From Stercorarius parasiticus (Eukaryota > Chordata > Aves > Charadriiformes > Stercorariidae), in assembly GCA_013396915.1 (NCBI GenBank), contig VWZL01005057.1:434001-498000 (forward strand): a DNA stretch of 64,000 nt. Direction: 5' to 3'. Positions 1 through 13,098 of the stretch are shown piece after piece (position 1 is the first letter of the stretch; each line of letters begins with the position of its first letter). The translations under genes and the position numbers were made by a program. The notes beneath the pieces were generated by a model, which was not told the origin of the DNA, did not search any database, and saw only the letters and a program-made list of their open reading frames with translations.

Positions 1-1880
1 ATTACTCTGCCTCTTCTGTAATATATTTCATGTATCAAGGAAAGGGAATGGATACCTGGAACTGGAGAAAATTACTGAATGGGTGCTGTGTTATATAAAA
101 CATGTGTTTTGATATTATGGCATAAACCACAAATTTGTCATCCAGCACAGATTACTAAAGCTTAAAAACTTACATTAGTTAATTGAAGATAAAGATCTCT
201 TGATATTTGCGGTATCATCTGTAAAAAGGATAGTTCATACTTAGGAATGTTGCTGTAACTTACGTATTGGAAGAGAAAGCTTTCAAGTGTGACCTGTTGA
301 GCATATTATCCACTTTCATTTTACATTCATGTTTGTGACAATGCAGCATTTATTTCCCTCCTTGTAAAACAAGTTCTGTTCCTGAGGTCTGCTCTTCTTG
401 TATTATTCTAGTGCACGCTGTTTTCTGTTTACTTGCCGTGAATATTTCTCGAAGGTTTTTGGAACACGCTCATTATTGAGGCATATGTGTGATTTCATTC
501 TTGGAGTACGTGTGAAATCTTCTATCTCATTTCTTCAATGGAAGTGCAACCCTGCCGTGCATTCCCTTTGGTAATACCATCAGCTGCAGATGAGCTATTC
601 TGTTGGTTTGAAAATTTTTCTAAAAACAATAAGAGCTCTCATTTTGCAATTCCATGTTCTCTTAGCTTTTTTTTTTTAGAAGCCCTTGATACTGGGTCAC
701 TTTGTAGCTTTGGGTACGATCTTCAGTTGCGCTTCTGTCACTTTGCATCTCCATCAGTGCAGAACAATTCTTAAACTGGTCTATCCAGCTACCCAAACCA
801 GAATGACTCATTTTAACTCCTTCTGACAAACTGCAAATGTAGAACAGAGATTTTATAGGGTTGAAGCTTCTCTTGGCCTCTCTAAAATCTTCAAAGAACC
901 TTTTATTGGCTCTGATGAATGCTGCTGTTCTGCTGTAGTTTAATACATTGGCCTGGGACGTGAATGGTCCCAGGTTAGGGAGAGTTTGTCACTGAAGCAA
1001 CATCTTTCTTACTGATACTTGACATTGCTAAATAACATACAAGTTAGAGTCTAAATCATTTAACCACAGTAGAAAATGGGTGCCATAAGGCTTACTGCAT
1101 TTCTTTCAAATCAATTTGTTGAAGTGATGTGTCAGCTTAAACGTGTTTTCTTTTTTTTTTTCATTTCCTTAAAACAATATTATATCTAAGCTATGCCCTA
1201 GACTTTGCAATCTAATGTGCTTCTCTTGTTTCTCAGGGGTCTCAGGGTCAAACCAACACCTACAGGAAATTCTCTTTAGATTTGTCAGAAAGTATTCAAT
1301 CAGCTTCACTTTCCAGTTGATTTCTTGTATTGATTGTATTATTTCAGTATAACACCATGAATGTACCGTTTTGTGTTCCTTTTCAGGGTACTCCACACTA
1401 TATACACTATGTCTAAAACTTCTGAACACTTGCAGAATTATGGCCAGAGTTACACTGAGAGGAGAAGAATTACTCATTTGTGTTATTCAATAATAATTCA
1501 AAGGACTTTGAAGGAAAGGCTTTGATAGTACCAAACAGAGAACCATGTACCTACTGACATAAAATTTATAAAATGGCTTTAGATTTTTTACATATATATC
1601 TCAATCTGTGAAAAGTCACATTTTTTCCTTTTTAATTTTGGGTCTAACTCTTCTATTTTGTAGCATTTGTGTTCATGGCTAGTTTTTACAGGAATTTATC
1701 TATAACGGAGACCTGGAGAATTCTTTTCTTATTTAGTCGAAGTTAATTAGGGTAGGACAAAAGTTGTTTGTTATTGTATGAAATGTTCCTATCATAATCT
1801 CTAGGCACATGTACATAAACTAATACATAAAAATGACCTCGTTGTCAAATAAAGAGAACTTACCAACCTTCATTTTGCTT
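1..1880. other. AT-rich unique DNA, no gene
   Basis: No repeat family, RNA gene or convincing coding region is visible. Open frames are short and their peptides are not recognised. The only notable item is a good splice-acceptor-like site at 1235-1236 (a pyrimidine run ending in TCTCAG) followed by 27 open codons to a TGA at 1318-1320; this is discussed as a weak candidate in the findings. Confidence 0.6.
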
Positions 1881-1945
1881 CTGCAGCTCGCCCCTCAGGC
1901 GAAAGCCTGAATAAATAGATAAGCCCTGCAGCACGCCCCGAAGGC
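1881..1945. other. CpG-rich patch with a direct repeat and a GAAA-loop hairpin
   Basis: This short block stands out from its AT-rich surroundings by its GC content and by several CpG dinucleotides in about 65 bases. CTGCAGCTCGCCCC (1881-1894) recurs as CTGCAGCACGCCCC (1926-1939) with one mismatch, 45 bases apart. Between them TCAGGC and GCCTGA (1895-1900, 1905-1910) form a perfect 6-bp stem closed by a GAAA loop, followed at once by AATAAA. It could be a conserved regulatory element or a piece of an unrecognised repeat such as an LTR end; the sequence alone does not decide. Confidence 0.45.
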
Positions 1946-4900
1946 TTGTAAACGTGGATTCTGGCAGACTACTGGGGTTAGGGAATTTGAGAGAACCTTG
2001 CCATTGGGCAATAAAACATATGCATTTAGGATTGCTGGTGAGAGCAGATCAGCAGACCTCAGCTTCTGGAAAAGGACAGAGACTGATTTAATGTTTCAGG
2101 GATTTGTAACTCCAGGCAGCACCATGAAAGTTCATGATTGACACTGTTACAATGTGATGCTGCTGTAGGATTATTTTATTATTTTTTATTTTTTTTCCTG
2201 CTAAAGGCATGACTGTCAGAGTACACAGTATTTTTCAAACTTTTTCCACCTGGAATAGCAATTTAGTATTTTGGGAATAAATCATCAGGCCTAACTATAG
2301 GGAGGTGATGACTACTCGTTTTGCAAAACTTACATCTTTTTAAAATTCAAGCCTATATGTAACATTTATGATTCAGTATTAGTATAAAAAGGAAACAAAG
2401 CAAAACCCTCATGGTTGTTTCCCCAGGCAGGGTAGAGTATAGTGCTAAAATAACAAAAGGAAAAGGCGTTCTTTATTCATGTTGCTTTTTCAATTATTAA
2501 CATGCAAGTTTGTCTTTATTTTGGCTTGATATATTCTTGAGGAAAACAAAATAGAGCTCAACTCTTGCAAATAATCATAATAGCGGAAAAATAACTTTCC
2601 CATGCTTACCATAAGATATCTATATTCTAGGTTTTCAGTTTTAATTGGTTTTTTTTTTAATGTGGTTGGTTAGATATATAGCAGAAGGTAAGAAAGAAAT
2701 GTGATATTGAAGACCCTTGCTCCACTGATTCAAAATTCAAGTAAAATTTTTGAGTAAGAAATATTATGGCAATATTATGGAACTTATGCTGAATAGGAAA
2801 ATGAAAATTTACTACTCACTGATTAGTCTAAATGAACTGAGGGGGCAGCACTAAAGTAAAGTGGAAAGAAAGCAAGAAATCTCAGTGAAAACCAGACCTT
2901 GGTTGTTGGGAACGTGACCTGCTGGACATGTCTGTAATGTGGTAAACAGTCTTTTGTAAACCATCTGTTGGTTGCCAGGGAAAGCCTATTGACTGAAGAT
3001 AATTCCATAAATTTATTCCAGTTGGTCTGGAGCTTAATACAATTTAATACCCTTCAAATATGTATACAAATACTTATTGCAATGCAGTCTGGTGATGGAA
3101 AAAATAGGGATAAATAGAGTAACGGTGAGAACTCATAAAGAAAATTTAAATAAAAAAATGTTTTACATTCACCAAGCCAAAGTGATAGGAGTCTTGCTGA
3201 TTCACTTGTCTGGTAAAAAGTTCTATGTGGAGGGTTTTTGTGTTTTTCTTTTTAGGTATCTTTATGTACAGTATCTCAAAATTGGACTTTATTTGGTTAT
3301 TCAGGGCCAAATATTTGGTACAGAAGTATAAAAAATGGAGACCTTCAAAGATTTCTTGGAGTGCTTGTCACAGTGGAATGTATAGTATTTGGATTAGATT
3401 TCTGACACAAAATAGTAATTTTTTCCAGTTTATTGCTATTGGAAAAAAAACCCTATTTAGTAAGACGAGTTTCCCTTTTGCACATAGCAGATAGAATAGC
3501 ACTTTTTGATTACCAGAACCTGACCGCAGTAGGACAAGTACTGATGGGCTTTGAAAGAGCTGAGTTTCCTACAAGGCATTTACAAAAGACCATTTCTTCC
3601 AGAGTCTTAAGATGAAAACAACAGCTGAATATTAAGATGTAGAAAACATATCTCGAAGCTCAACCTCATTTTTAAGATTAGGGAATGAGTAAATCATTGG
3701 TAGGAGAAAGAGATAAGCCTTTAGTGCTTCAAAAGTGAGCAACACACTTTTCTTAATCAGTGTAAAATCTAATGTGAAGTGACAGGTAGTGCCTACTTGG
3801 CACATAGAAATAGAAAAGTATTATCTTGGTAGTTTTGAGCAAGTTGAAAGCTGGAAAGCAATTTATCCCATTTCCCAAGGAAGTAAATAGTTCGATTTTG
3901 AAGTGACTTCTGCATAGGTCAATATCTAACTATCATTCTGAAAAATAACAGGTTTCAGTTGCTTTCTGTAAAACTTACAGTCTATTTCCAAAAATGGTGC
4001 TATAAGATTTGTAATAGGGGGTTGAATTGCATTATAAAACTGAGGCAAAGACCTGGCCATAGAAGCAGTAAGGAAATAAATTCCTTTTTTCATATGAGCC
4101 CTGAAATTTTTAAATACTGATGTGTGCTTTAAAAAAAAAAGCTATGAATTTGTCACTTTAACAAAGAGAAAAGGGTGAATCTAACTTATAAGCCATGGAT
4201 GTTAGAAGATGTCAATGAATGTAGTGCAGAAATGAAAACTGGACAAGGAGTAAGAAAACTGGCCTCAAAATGTGTTATAGCACCACTCAATAAACAAAGC
4301 AGAAGAGGCAATAACATGCCATTACTTATGGGTAACATTAAATTATGCTCATCCTTAGCACGTACGACAGCTGGAGATCTAGTTACTTACAGTGTGGAAC
4401 AATTTCAATGGAAAACTCTGACTCAACCTGGTTTGGGGAAATTTTGGGTCAGTTCTTTCTCTGGCTAAAATTAATAGTTCTATAATTCTCTATTAAGCAT
4501 CAACTTCTAAAAATATATCTTAAAACAACAGCTAGTTCTCTTATATGTAAAGAGATCTTTTCTATTGATTGGGGACATCTTAGTTTTATTGGACATCCTG
4601 TATTTATTACTGCTATTCTTTCACATTAAAAAAGACCAAAAAAGACCACGGTTCTCTTATGTTTATGCATCCCTTCCTTGCACTGACTTTAGTTTTTGTG
4701 TGTATGACACCTCAGTCAATGTCTTGGACGTCTTTTAAAGACCAATTTAACCTGGCAAAACAAGTTGATTAACTTAAATAGTTCTTTCCCAAAACTTCGC
4801 CTAATTCTTCTTTCAACGAAGTAACTTTCCTTTTTATTTATGAGATGATTTTTACAAAGAAATATTTTCACTGTCTCAATACTGTTTAATTCTTTTCCTT

Positions 4901-5162
4901 TCAGAAAGTCTTTTCTGCAGTTCTTTTTTTAAATAGGCAACAGATTATGGTGTAAATTTTTTTAAAATCTCATGTTTGCCAGGAAAACCTATTTTCCTTC
5001 AATGCAGTACAGCAGTGCAGAAGAATGTATTATCCTTGTGGTCAAAACTTAGGTGGAAGTCCCTGAGAAATGTCAGAAAAAATTTCTATATTTAGATAGA
5101 ATTCTAACCATTGGTTTACTTTAAATGTTTTGCAAACTTCCTTCATTGCAGTAACTTATTTG

Positions 5163-5298
5163 AAAAAAAAAAAAAAGCAAAACCCAAAAAACAACAGAAC
5201 AGTCAAATAAACAACAACCCCCAAACAAACAAAACCCCCAAAAAACAAAGCACACACCACCGCCACCACCCCAACCCAACAAAAATCAACCACCAACT
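5163..5298. repeat. A/C-rich low-complexity tract
   Basis: A run of fourteen A is followed by about 120 bases made almost only of A and C, with CAAAC, ACCCC and CACCACC words and very few G or T. It behaves as simple sequence. The start in poly(A) suggests growth from an A-rich run, perhaps an old retroposon tail, but no element is visible next to it. Confidence 0.8.
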
Positions 5299-7762
5299 GA
5301 TATAATAATATACAATTGGAAACCTACCAACCTTTTTCTTCAAGCACAATTAGCAGGACCAATCTAGACAATTAAAGAAAAAACACTGCAGAAAACTCTA
5401 CTATATGTCCAGGGACTTGAGTCTCCTTCTCCGTTTATAATAATGTACTTTCTAATCCTATTGTGCATAAAGTTATTTTAGAAGTGTGTTTAAGATAGAA
5501 GACAGTTTGATTGAAGCATCACAATTTTTTAATTTAAACATGGCATATTAAGCAGAAATATTAAAAAAAAAAAAAATTACCTTTGGAATTTCTGCCATGA
5601 GCCTATGTTCCATGTGTTCAACTGGGGCACTTTTCACCCAAATGCTGAAAGCTTCTTGTCTGCGTGGGGAAAAAAAATCCTGAATTCCTGGGATAAGGCT
5701 TCCCTGTGAAAGATCTCCAAATATTTGTCTACTAACTTTTATTAGGAGAAAGCCAGTAACGTCAGGAATCTGTGTGGGTTTTCCTTTTTCTCTGGTAAAT
5801 AAAATACATATATGCCTCTGAAAAGTCCAGAGGTTTTCTTGTATTATGTGACTGTCTCTTGCTGCAAAGAGTCCTGGTTGGCTTCCTAGTGAATGAGCTG
5901 TTGTGAATACTTGCATGGGAATCAACTATAATACTATTGGATTCAAAAGGGGGCTCTGATTGAGCAAGACAGAAGATAGCCATAATATACAAATTATTTT
6001 AGGGGTTGGCCATGTGACTTTTTTGTGCAAGTTGAATTTGGATACCCTAAATGACAGAAATATGCTAGCAACACCAAAAAAAATCATGTCATGGATACTT
6101 GTACCTCCTGTGTCCCCTACTTGGCTTCCTTGTGATCCACAATTAAACTTTGACTTGAGCTTTTTTCAGTCCTTTAATTTTTTGTTTGAGCAAATGAAAC
6201 TCAGCTGCGGTGAATTCATTTTGTTGCGGTCTTTAGAATGTCTCCTAGTCTATCTGCTGAAAGTATCTGCAGGTTGTTTCATTGAAACACAAATTGTGCG
6301 TGCAAGTATGATATATAGTTGTATTTATGATATTTTTTACTCATAAATCAACAGAGTAGACTTAAAATGCTATTTATAGTACCAAGGGAATTTTTCATCT
6401 CTGTTAAATACTTCCATTTCAAAACATATGGATTTTTAAAATGACCTTAGAAGCTTGAAACTGTTTCCATACTGCTTTTCTTACCTTCCAAGTATAAATG
6501 TTTTCTGTTGTCCTCAAAAATGGATGGCAAGACTCAGTATCATGCTGTGAAAAATGATAGTGGTACAGTGTTTTATACATTAATGCCTTTCATACTTACC
6601 TGTCAAATAGAAGAAGAAGAATTCATGAATACATGTCTTTACGTTCAGTTTCAGAATATACCCCTTTTCAGAACACATGCTGATTTGCTTTCATAAATAG
6701 CATTGAATATGGTGAGTATATACAGCTTCTCCAACACACCAATATTTTGAAACATATTCAATATTTATTCTAATATTCTGAACTCAATATTCAGCAATCC
6801 AAAACATAAAATGCTAGCATGGTTTTACTCTGCTGTCTATTTTGAAAGGTTATGTTGATTCTATTTTCTCATTATCCTGCAGAGGATTGTTTTAAAATAA
6901 AATCTTTCCCTGAAAGTCCACTTTCTATTTTCATAAGCTAAAAGAACACTTTCTGCTTCATACTGTACCTCAAATATGAAGCGTTTATGATACTTTAGTT
7001 GTAGTAGTTCAGCAGAATATTGACGTGCCCAAAAGTGTTTGGTTTTTTTTGTGGAAGCTAATGGTCACCTGCTACAGATTGTTCCTTACTTTGGAGGAAC
7101 TGGTTTCTGAGGAAATGTGGGCGCTGTGGGTTTGCATCATTCTTACTATCCCCCATGGATGGTTTACTGTAATTGTAGATTATAAATACCAGGTGGTGAG
7201 CAACTTTCTTATGGAAACCCAGAGGCGGGTAATGTGCAGTCCTCCAAAGCTCAAATCCTTAACCCTGGTGAGACAGGCCCAACACTTCAATAGTAGAAAA
7301 TTAAACTAGGCAAAGCACTCCATTCACAGGAGCACTTCATATACAGAGTTGTTCTGCCTTAAAAGAAGGATGAGTGAGCTTCTAGCAAGTCCTTTGCATC
7401 AGCCTTTGATTCTGTTGACTCATGAGTTTGTGGAATGAAGCATTTTATTAAACACGTTTTCTTCGATTGTGTATGTCTTTCCCTGCGCTTTTGTATTGTA
7501 CTATGATATGTTCATTCTGGCAATTGATCATTTTGCTGAATATTGCCCAATCCCAGATTATGTATGTCTCTAACAATGATAACGATGTATGTAAATGAAA
7601 TAATAGGTGCAACTCAATTTGTGCTTGCTGTTACTGAAGTACTGTACCAATTTAATCTCAGAAGGCTATACAGTAATGAATCAAATTATGTAGAATGTTT
7701 TACAAATGGAATTCGAAACTAGCTCTGACCATCAAGGAGAAAATTCATTAATGCCATTTTAC

Positions 7763-7820
7763 CCTACTCCCTCCTCTTGCTGCTGCCCTGTCCTCTGCCC
7801 CGCGCCCCCTGCNACCCAAA
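7763..7820. repeat. C-rich pyrimidine tract with an ambiguous base
   Basis: About 55 bases are nearly all C and T on the plus strand, ending in a C-rich segment with the N at 7813. The ambiguous call probably reflects poor sequencing through the C-rich run or a heterozygous site. Confidence 0.65.
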
Positions 7821-8865
7821 GAACACTAAACCCAGCTATGTGAGAAAGGCATCTTTAAGGTTTTGGTGTCTCCTAATTTAAATAACATTAAGCAGCCTGC
7901 AAGGCAAGAGGATAATCAAACAGTTCAACTGCACTGAGAGAGTATGTCTATGAGTAAGTAATCTAGTTTATAGTGTGGAAGAAAAAGTGACTGAACAGTA
8001 ATTAGTTTACTGTATTGTTTGTAATAATATTATATGATTAGCAGAGCATAAATGGAAGAAGCTGAGTGAGGGATTTTGCATTAGTACTATGGATTGCCCC
8101 AGCCTTGATATAAACATGAAAGGATTATCTCTTTATTAACATGCTGGTTGGCAAAAGATGAAATATTCCTTGTGTTGCTCTGTGTAGCATCCAATTTTCC
8201 AAATAAGGAAATTAAGAACTCTTTTTCCAAGGGTCAAAGTTAGCAAAGGAAGAACAGAAATCTGCTTTCGTGGGCAATAACACTTGGGTTAATGAAAAGT
8301 GAGGAATAGGAATACTGAAGATGTTTTTGTTTGTGGTTTGTTTTTTTTTTTTGGTAGTGGTTGTGCTACTGCTCAGCCTAGGAGAAAGGAGAATTTTCAT
8401 GTTTTAGGGAGAGTTAAGGGCTATGGTAAGCTGCACTAGGTAAGTAGATAGAAAAACTTGCTGAGAATTAGTCAATGCCCTTTCCACATAAAGTTTTAAA
8501 ACATGTATGTGTTCTAAATTTTTTGGAAGAGGTTTAAAATTTAAATTTAAAACTGAAAACTCAGACTTTGGAGCTTGTCATATTTGACTGTATTTCCTCT
8601 TTTTCAGTAGCAAAGATGAGGAGAGTAAGAAAATATTAGTTTGTGTAACTTGTTCATCGTTGAAATATTCTGTAGAAATTTGCTTACAGTCAGAAGGCTA
8701 TTTTTTACTGTAAGCTTGTAAAATAAAAAAAATTAATCTCCAACTAGAGTGATGTTACATTTTGCATCTCATAAAGCTGAATGTTACTGAACAGCAAGGA
8801 AACGGTAACCTAAAAAAGTGAAGTGGCATTGTAAACTCCTAGCTGAAGAGCCAATAAAGATGAGA

Positions 8866-9010
8866 ATGGCAAAATCATTCAGGCTGGAAAAGACCTTGGT
8901 GGTTTCTAGCCCAACCCCCTGCTCAAATTAGGTCACCTCAGGATCATTAGGGCTTTGTGCAGTTGGGTTTTGAAAGCCTTCAAGGATGGAGGTTGCAGAA
9001 GGTGGTGGCT
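8866..9010 (-). mobile_element. CR1 LINE, 3' end fragment
   Basis: Read on the minus strand this is the 3' end of a CR1 element. On the plus strand it begins with AATCATTCAGGCTGGAAAAG, followed by the typical 'GACCTTGGTGGTTTCTAGCCC' and 'AACCCCCTGCTC' region, and then a segment matching the family's 'GGTTTTGAA...TCAAGGATGGAG' part. This part normally encodes the C-terminal end of ORF2 and the short 3' UTR. Similarity fades after about 9010 and may continue weakly to about 9130. The copy is 5' truncated, as most CR1 copies are, and divergent, with no coding capacity. Confidence 0.85.
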
Positions 9011-9765
9011 TACAAAGAACACATTCTGTGCATTCCTTCCCCAGAAAGGGAGTAGCTCTGTGGTTAGTCTCTCAATACTCGTATGAGATGTCCGTGCTCC
9101 TCCACACCTTTTCTCTTCACGAAGAAGAAATAAGGGGAAAAAAAGTCTGTTAACAATGAGTTTCATATTGGTTGGAAAGCGTAAGAAACCTCCCAGATAG
9201 AGCAAGCATGCTGAATAACCCTGGATACTGAGGGGAAATTTCTCTTTAGGGAATGGCAATACCACATTTTGAGGACAGGAGAAAGCAATGAATATCTTGA
9301 GACTGTATAAATTAGTAGTCTTGCATAAGGTAAGATAACATGGTAGTTATTTATAGTTCTAACAATAATTCAATAGTTATGTCTCTGCCATGCATTTAAA
9401 CTGTGAGATAAGTAAGAGTTCTGCACCAGATGGTCTAAACTTCTTGACATATCACGTTAAAGGAAAAAATCAATCCATGTTCTTGCTTTTAACCTCTGAT
9501 ACAGTAGGTGTTGTCCTTTGGAATGTACCACTAAACACTGCTTCTATAGTGTTACTGTAATGGTGAGTCATCTCACTGCAGGTTTTGTTTATTCTCCTCA
9601 TTCTCTTTTGTGATTTCTGAACGGGAAGTTAATTCTGCGAGATCTTTTTATAGCTTTAACAGCAACTTGTAGACGATTGCTGTCAGAGGTAGTGCAGAGT
9701 TCAGTAAGTTTGGTTGCATTTTTGACACAATTATTACATGGGATAAGACTGGTACACTACAAATG

Positions 9766-9823
9766 CAACATGTAGAACACAGTTCATTTACTGAAACAAT
9801 GAACTGTGTTATAATGCATGTTG
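9766..9823. other. Extended hairpin followed by an oligo-T run
   Basis: AACACAGTTCATT (9776-9788) and AATGAACTGTGTT (9798-9810) are perfect reverse complements around a 9-base loop. Outside them CAACATG (9766-9772) pairs with CATGTTG (9817-9823) across a 3-by-6 internal loop. A run of nine T (9828-9836) follows five bases later. The shape resembles a small pre-miRNA-like or RNA polymerase III-type hairpin, but no promoter boxes are seen. It may equally be a quasi-palindrome without function. Confidence 0.5.
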
Positions 9824-10546
9824 AAGATTTTTTTTTCTTTTAATAATTCTTTTAGGAACTATTTGTAAGGTGTTTAAAGGGTCAAGGATAGTGTTATCTA
9901 TTTCCTGGATGAAGCTATTATGACATTGCACAGAAAAGTGATTAGTCGTTTAAAAATTCTTATAGTGGATTAATGCCTTTAAACATGTAAGATGTGAATA
10001 TTCATTCATATTCTGATTTCTTTTTACTCCCCTACACTATGTCACTAAAACTTATTTTTCTCTGATAGTCACATTTTCTGTTGAAACTGAAAAACAGTCT
10101 CTTACTGGGCTGCCAAAGCAGCATCATTTTGTGTAGTGTTGAGAGTGACATCATGTTTCTGTCTTCTCTCTTTATATGGAAAGAAGTCATTTGGCAGTGT
10201 TACATAGAAGACTTTTACAGATCTTTGGGCTTGGATGTGTTTACACTTGATATTCTTGAGCTAACTGAGGATGGGGATGAAGAATTCCAATATCCATGGT
10301 TTAGAGCATATGTCACCTTCAGTTAACAGCTGAGATCCCCTAATGATTTCTTACTATGGTCATTATACGAAAACAAAGTTTGTAAAGTCTTGAGACAGAT
10401 GCAACATGTCCATTTCCAGAAGTTGGAGGTAGTTGAAGGGAACTGGAGTTGGGTAGATACGCAGTGTGCTCAAATACCCTGGTTAGATTAAGCTTTTCCC
10501 TTTAATTGGTAGTCTAGATCCACAAAGGGAGGTGCTCTTCAAGATA

Positions 10547-10568
10547 GGGGTGGTGGGGGGGTGGTGGT
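10547..10568 (+). repeat. G-rich run
   Basis: The plus strand carries GGGG, GG, a run of seven G, GG and GG separated by single T. It lacks four separate runs of at least three G, so it does not meet the usual G-quadruplex rule, although a two-tetrad or bulged form is possible. Confidence 0.5.
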
Positions 10569-11622
10569 GAAGGTGTTGACACAATTGCCCCAAATCTACA
10601 CTGTCAAATCCATTGCCTCTTTTTGGTCTAAATCTGGCATCTAGCTTAAGACACGCTTTATCCTTGAAGTCTTTTATGAATGGTTTAGCTGTCTTCCACT
10701 TACCCGACTGAATTTCATGCACTGTGAACCTGCAACTCCCATAGTTTCAGGAGGAGCTGAAGTATCTCCTTCTTGTGAAGGTGTTGCAGATTCCAGTAGG
10801 GAATGAGAGCCTAGGCTCCAGTTCCATAATGTTTAGAGTGTAATGAGGAACACTGTATCTGGTTATCATTTGAAATTTTTCATGAGCAGGTAATTTAAAT
10901 AGATTTTGCAGAGATACAAGAGCTAGCTAATTTCTGGAGTAAAATGCATGAATGGGATGGCCAGAATCTGTTGGATTAGGTGGAGAAAAGTGTTAAAACC
11001 TGATGTATGTGTGCCAATGAAGGTGGGGATTTTCTTTTTTTCTTTGGCTACTCAGGTAGTTATGCTCCATGTAGTTGTATTTTGCTTCCTTCATGGGGGA
11101 TTGATGAGTGCTAGACAGTCTTGAGGAAGGAGGAAAAGCAATATAAAAGTCAAAGTTGGCAGACCTTTTCCAGGGAAGGAAGGTGGTCTCTAGGGAGAGA
11201 AAAGAATTGGGTGTCAGGCTGAAGCAGGAAGTTGCTGTGCTGTTTTAGGCTGGAGCCCCATTGTCAAGAAAAGATGTAAATAAGTACACTGCCTCGGGGT
11301 GTATAGCTCCACTGTTTTGTGTGAATACACGGCATTAATGATGCAGCTCCATGCACAGCACAATGCGTCATGTCCATCAGCTTTTGCTGCTGATCTGCAG
11401 CACTTGTAGGTGCTGAGGGGAAGTGCTCAGGCACCTCCACTGACTGTTCTCTCTTGTTCATCTACGTGCTCTGAGTCTGCTCAGTCCCATCTGCTGTCTC
11501 TGGTGACAAAATGTGTTTGTTATTTGTTACACCCATTGGCTCAGTCTACTTGCAGTAAGAGATTACGACCAAACCTCAGGCTTTTTTCTTATGTATCTTT
11601 AATATCATTGTTTATTTGTGCA

Positions 11623-11641
11623 GCTCTCGCTTAGCGAGAGC
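11623..11641. other. GC-rich perfect hairpin, 8-bp stem
   Basis: GCTCTCGC (11623-11630) and GCGAGAGC (11634-11641) are perfect reverse complements separated only by TTA. The stem holds two CpGs per strand, unusual in this CpG-poor window. No role can be assigned. Confidence 0.5.
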
Positions 11642-13098
11642 GAAAGAAGTCATGAGAGAGCTTGTGTTTTAAGGAAAAGCTGGGTGGCTATGCCCAATTA
11701 GCTCAATGCAATAGCTGTCCGTAAAACTCCTAGTAATGATGTGTCCAATTTGAAGGACTCATTTGCAGCCAGATGTCTTCTGAGACAGAATCATGACAAA
11801 ATGTAGGTCTTTCTGTGCTTGTTTAGTGTTTATTGAACCTATCCTCACCATCTCTGTTTTGAGAATGAAGCTGCTGTTTTTAACTGCAAGGTTTTTGCAG
11901 TGTCAAATCCAAGTTGATGGAATATTGAGTTGCAAAAGGAATACTGTTGTAAGTTTCTGAGCAGAAATATTTTCATGACTGCTTCGTGTTTGCATGAACT
12001 GTTCCACATTTCTATTTCTTCTAACTGAACCAACATGTTTAAATTCTGGTTGTCTTTCCTGAATACAGCTACAGATAGGATTTCTGGAAGTGTTTCCTTG
12101 TGTCAGGACTATATCAAGGGCAAGCAACCATTTGCATGTGTCAATGACTAATTAGCATTTGTTATATTATATATATATAACATGACTCTTGTGGGTAACA
12201 TCACCATGGGAATTTGGTGTTGATTTTTGATGTTTTCTTTTATTTCTTTATTTCGTCGTGGTACTGCATAACTGAGAGTAGAAACCAAAAAAATAAAAGC
12301 TTTACATAAATTCTCTGTTAGATGTCTGCTAAGAGTCTATCACAATAAATTTATCTGAAATTTTTACGACAATTTTAATATTTTTCTAATTAAACTGTTG
12401 AAAAAATGTCTACAAAATCAAATACAAACAGTCCTGTGTCTACTGCAAGTTTTTTCTTGCTTTTCAAATGAAACACCTCATTTATAACTACAACTTAAGT
12501 GCAGACTGTTACAGGTAAGGGTTCATTGTCATTGCTAGAATTTATGATACCAGACCCCTTCAGTGTTTTTTTTTTTTATAGGTACGGTATGCCTCATCTA
12601 CTGTTCCCATGATCACCCGTGATGGACCTATACAGACATTTAAAATAACTTACGCCCTTGATAAGACCACTTTGAGTTTTTTCCTTATAATACATCATAA
12701 GCTTTGAAATGAATTGCCAATGTAGTTACAGTTCTGGAGACAAATATTTAGTAATTGTCAGCTTGTGATGATATTACATGAAAAGACAATCTCTTATTTG
12801 ATCAAGTAAGAATGCTAGATAGCTTTGCTTATGTATTTTAAGGATTTGTTTTGCTTGCGGTATATTTTCAGGATAAAGTGTTTTAACAGTATATCAGGGA
12901 CAAATGCTTTTCTATTTTGTAAGCCTTCCAAATTCCATGGGTGAAATGGTAATTGTCAAAACAGTGGTTCATGGAGAATGATACAAGCAACAGCTATGTC
13001 TGTACTGCAGAAGTACAAAGTATATCTCTTCCCGTACACCTTAGAACCAAACGTAAATGCACTGTTTCCTCACTCATTCCTTTGCTTTTCTGTGCCAG

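Larger units (their letters stand above)
1946..8865. other. AT-rich unique DNA, no gene
   Basis: Nothing recognisable as a gene or repeat. It contains an A/C-rich low-complexity tract (5163-5298), a C-rich pyrimidine tract with an ambiguous base (7763-7820) and a T/G-rich tract (about 8325-8368). The longest open frames (128 codons plus at 5960-6346, 125 codons minus at 5548-5925) partly overlap one another on opposite strands, have no recognisable domain and look like chance frames. Confidence 0.6.

Noticed and set aside
4175..4468. 97-codon plus-strand frame
   Set aside because: Peptide not recognised, and there is no splice or promoter context.
5548..6346. Open frames of 125 codons (minus, 5548-5925) and 128 codons (plus, 5960-6346)
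   Set aside because: No recognisable domain, no splice or promoter context, and a composition expected of chance frames in AT-rich DNA.
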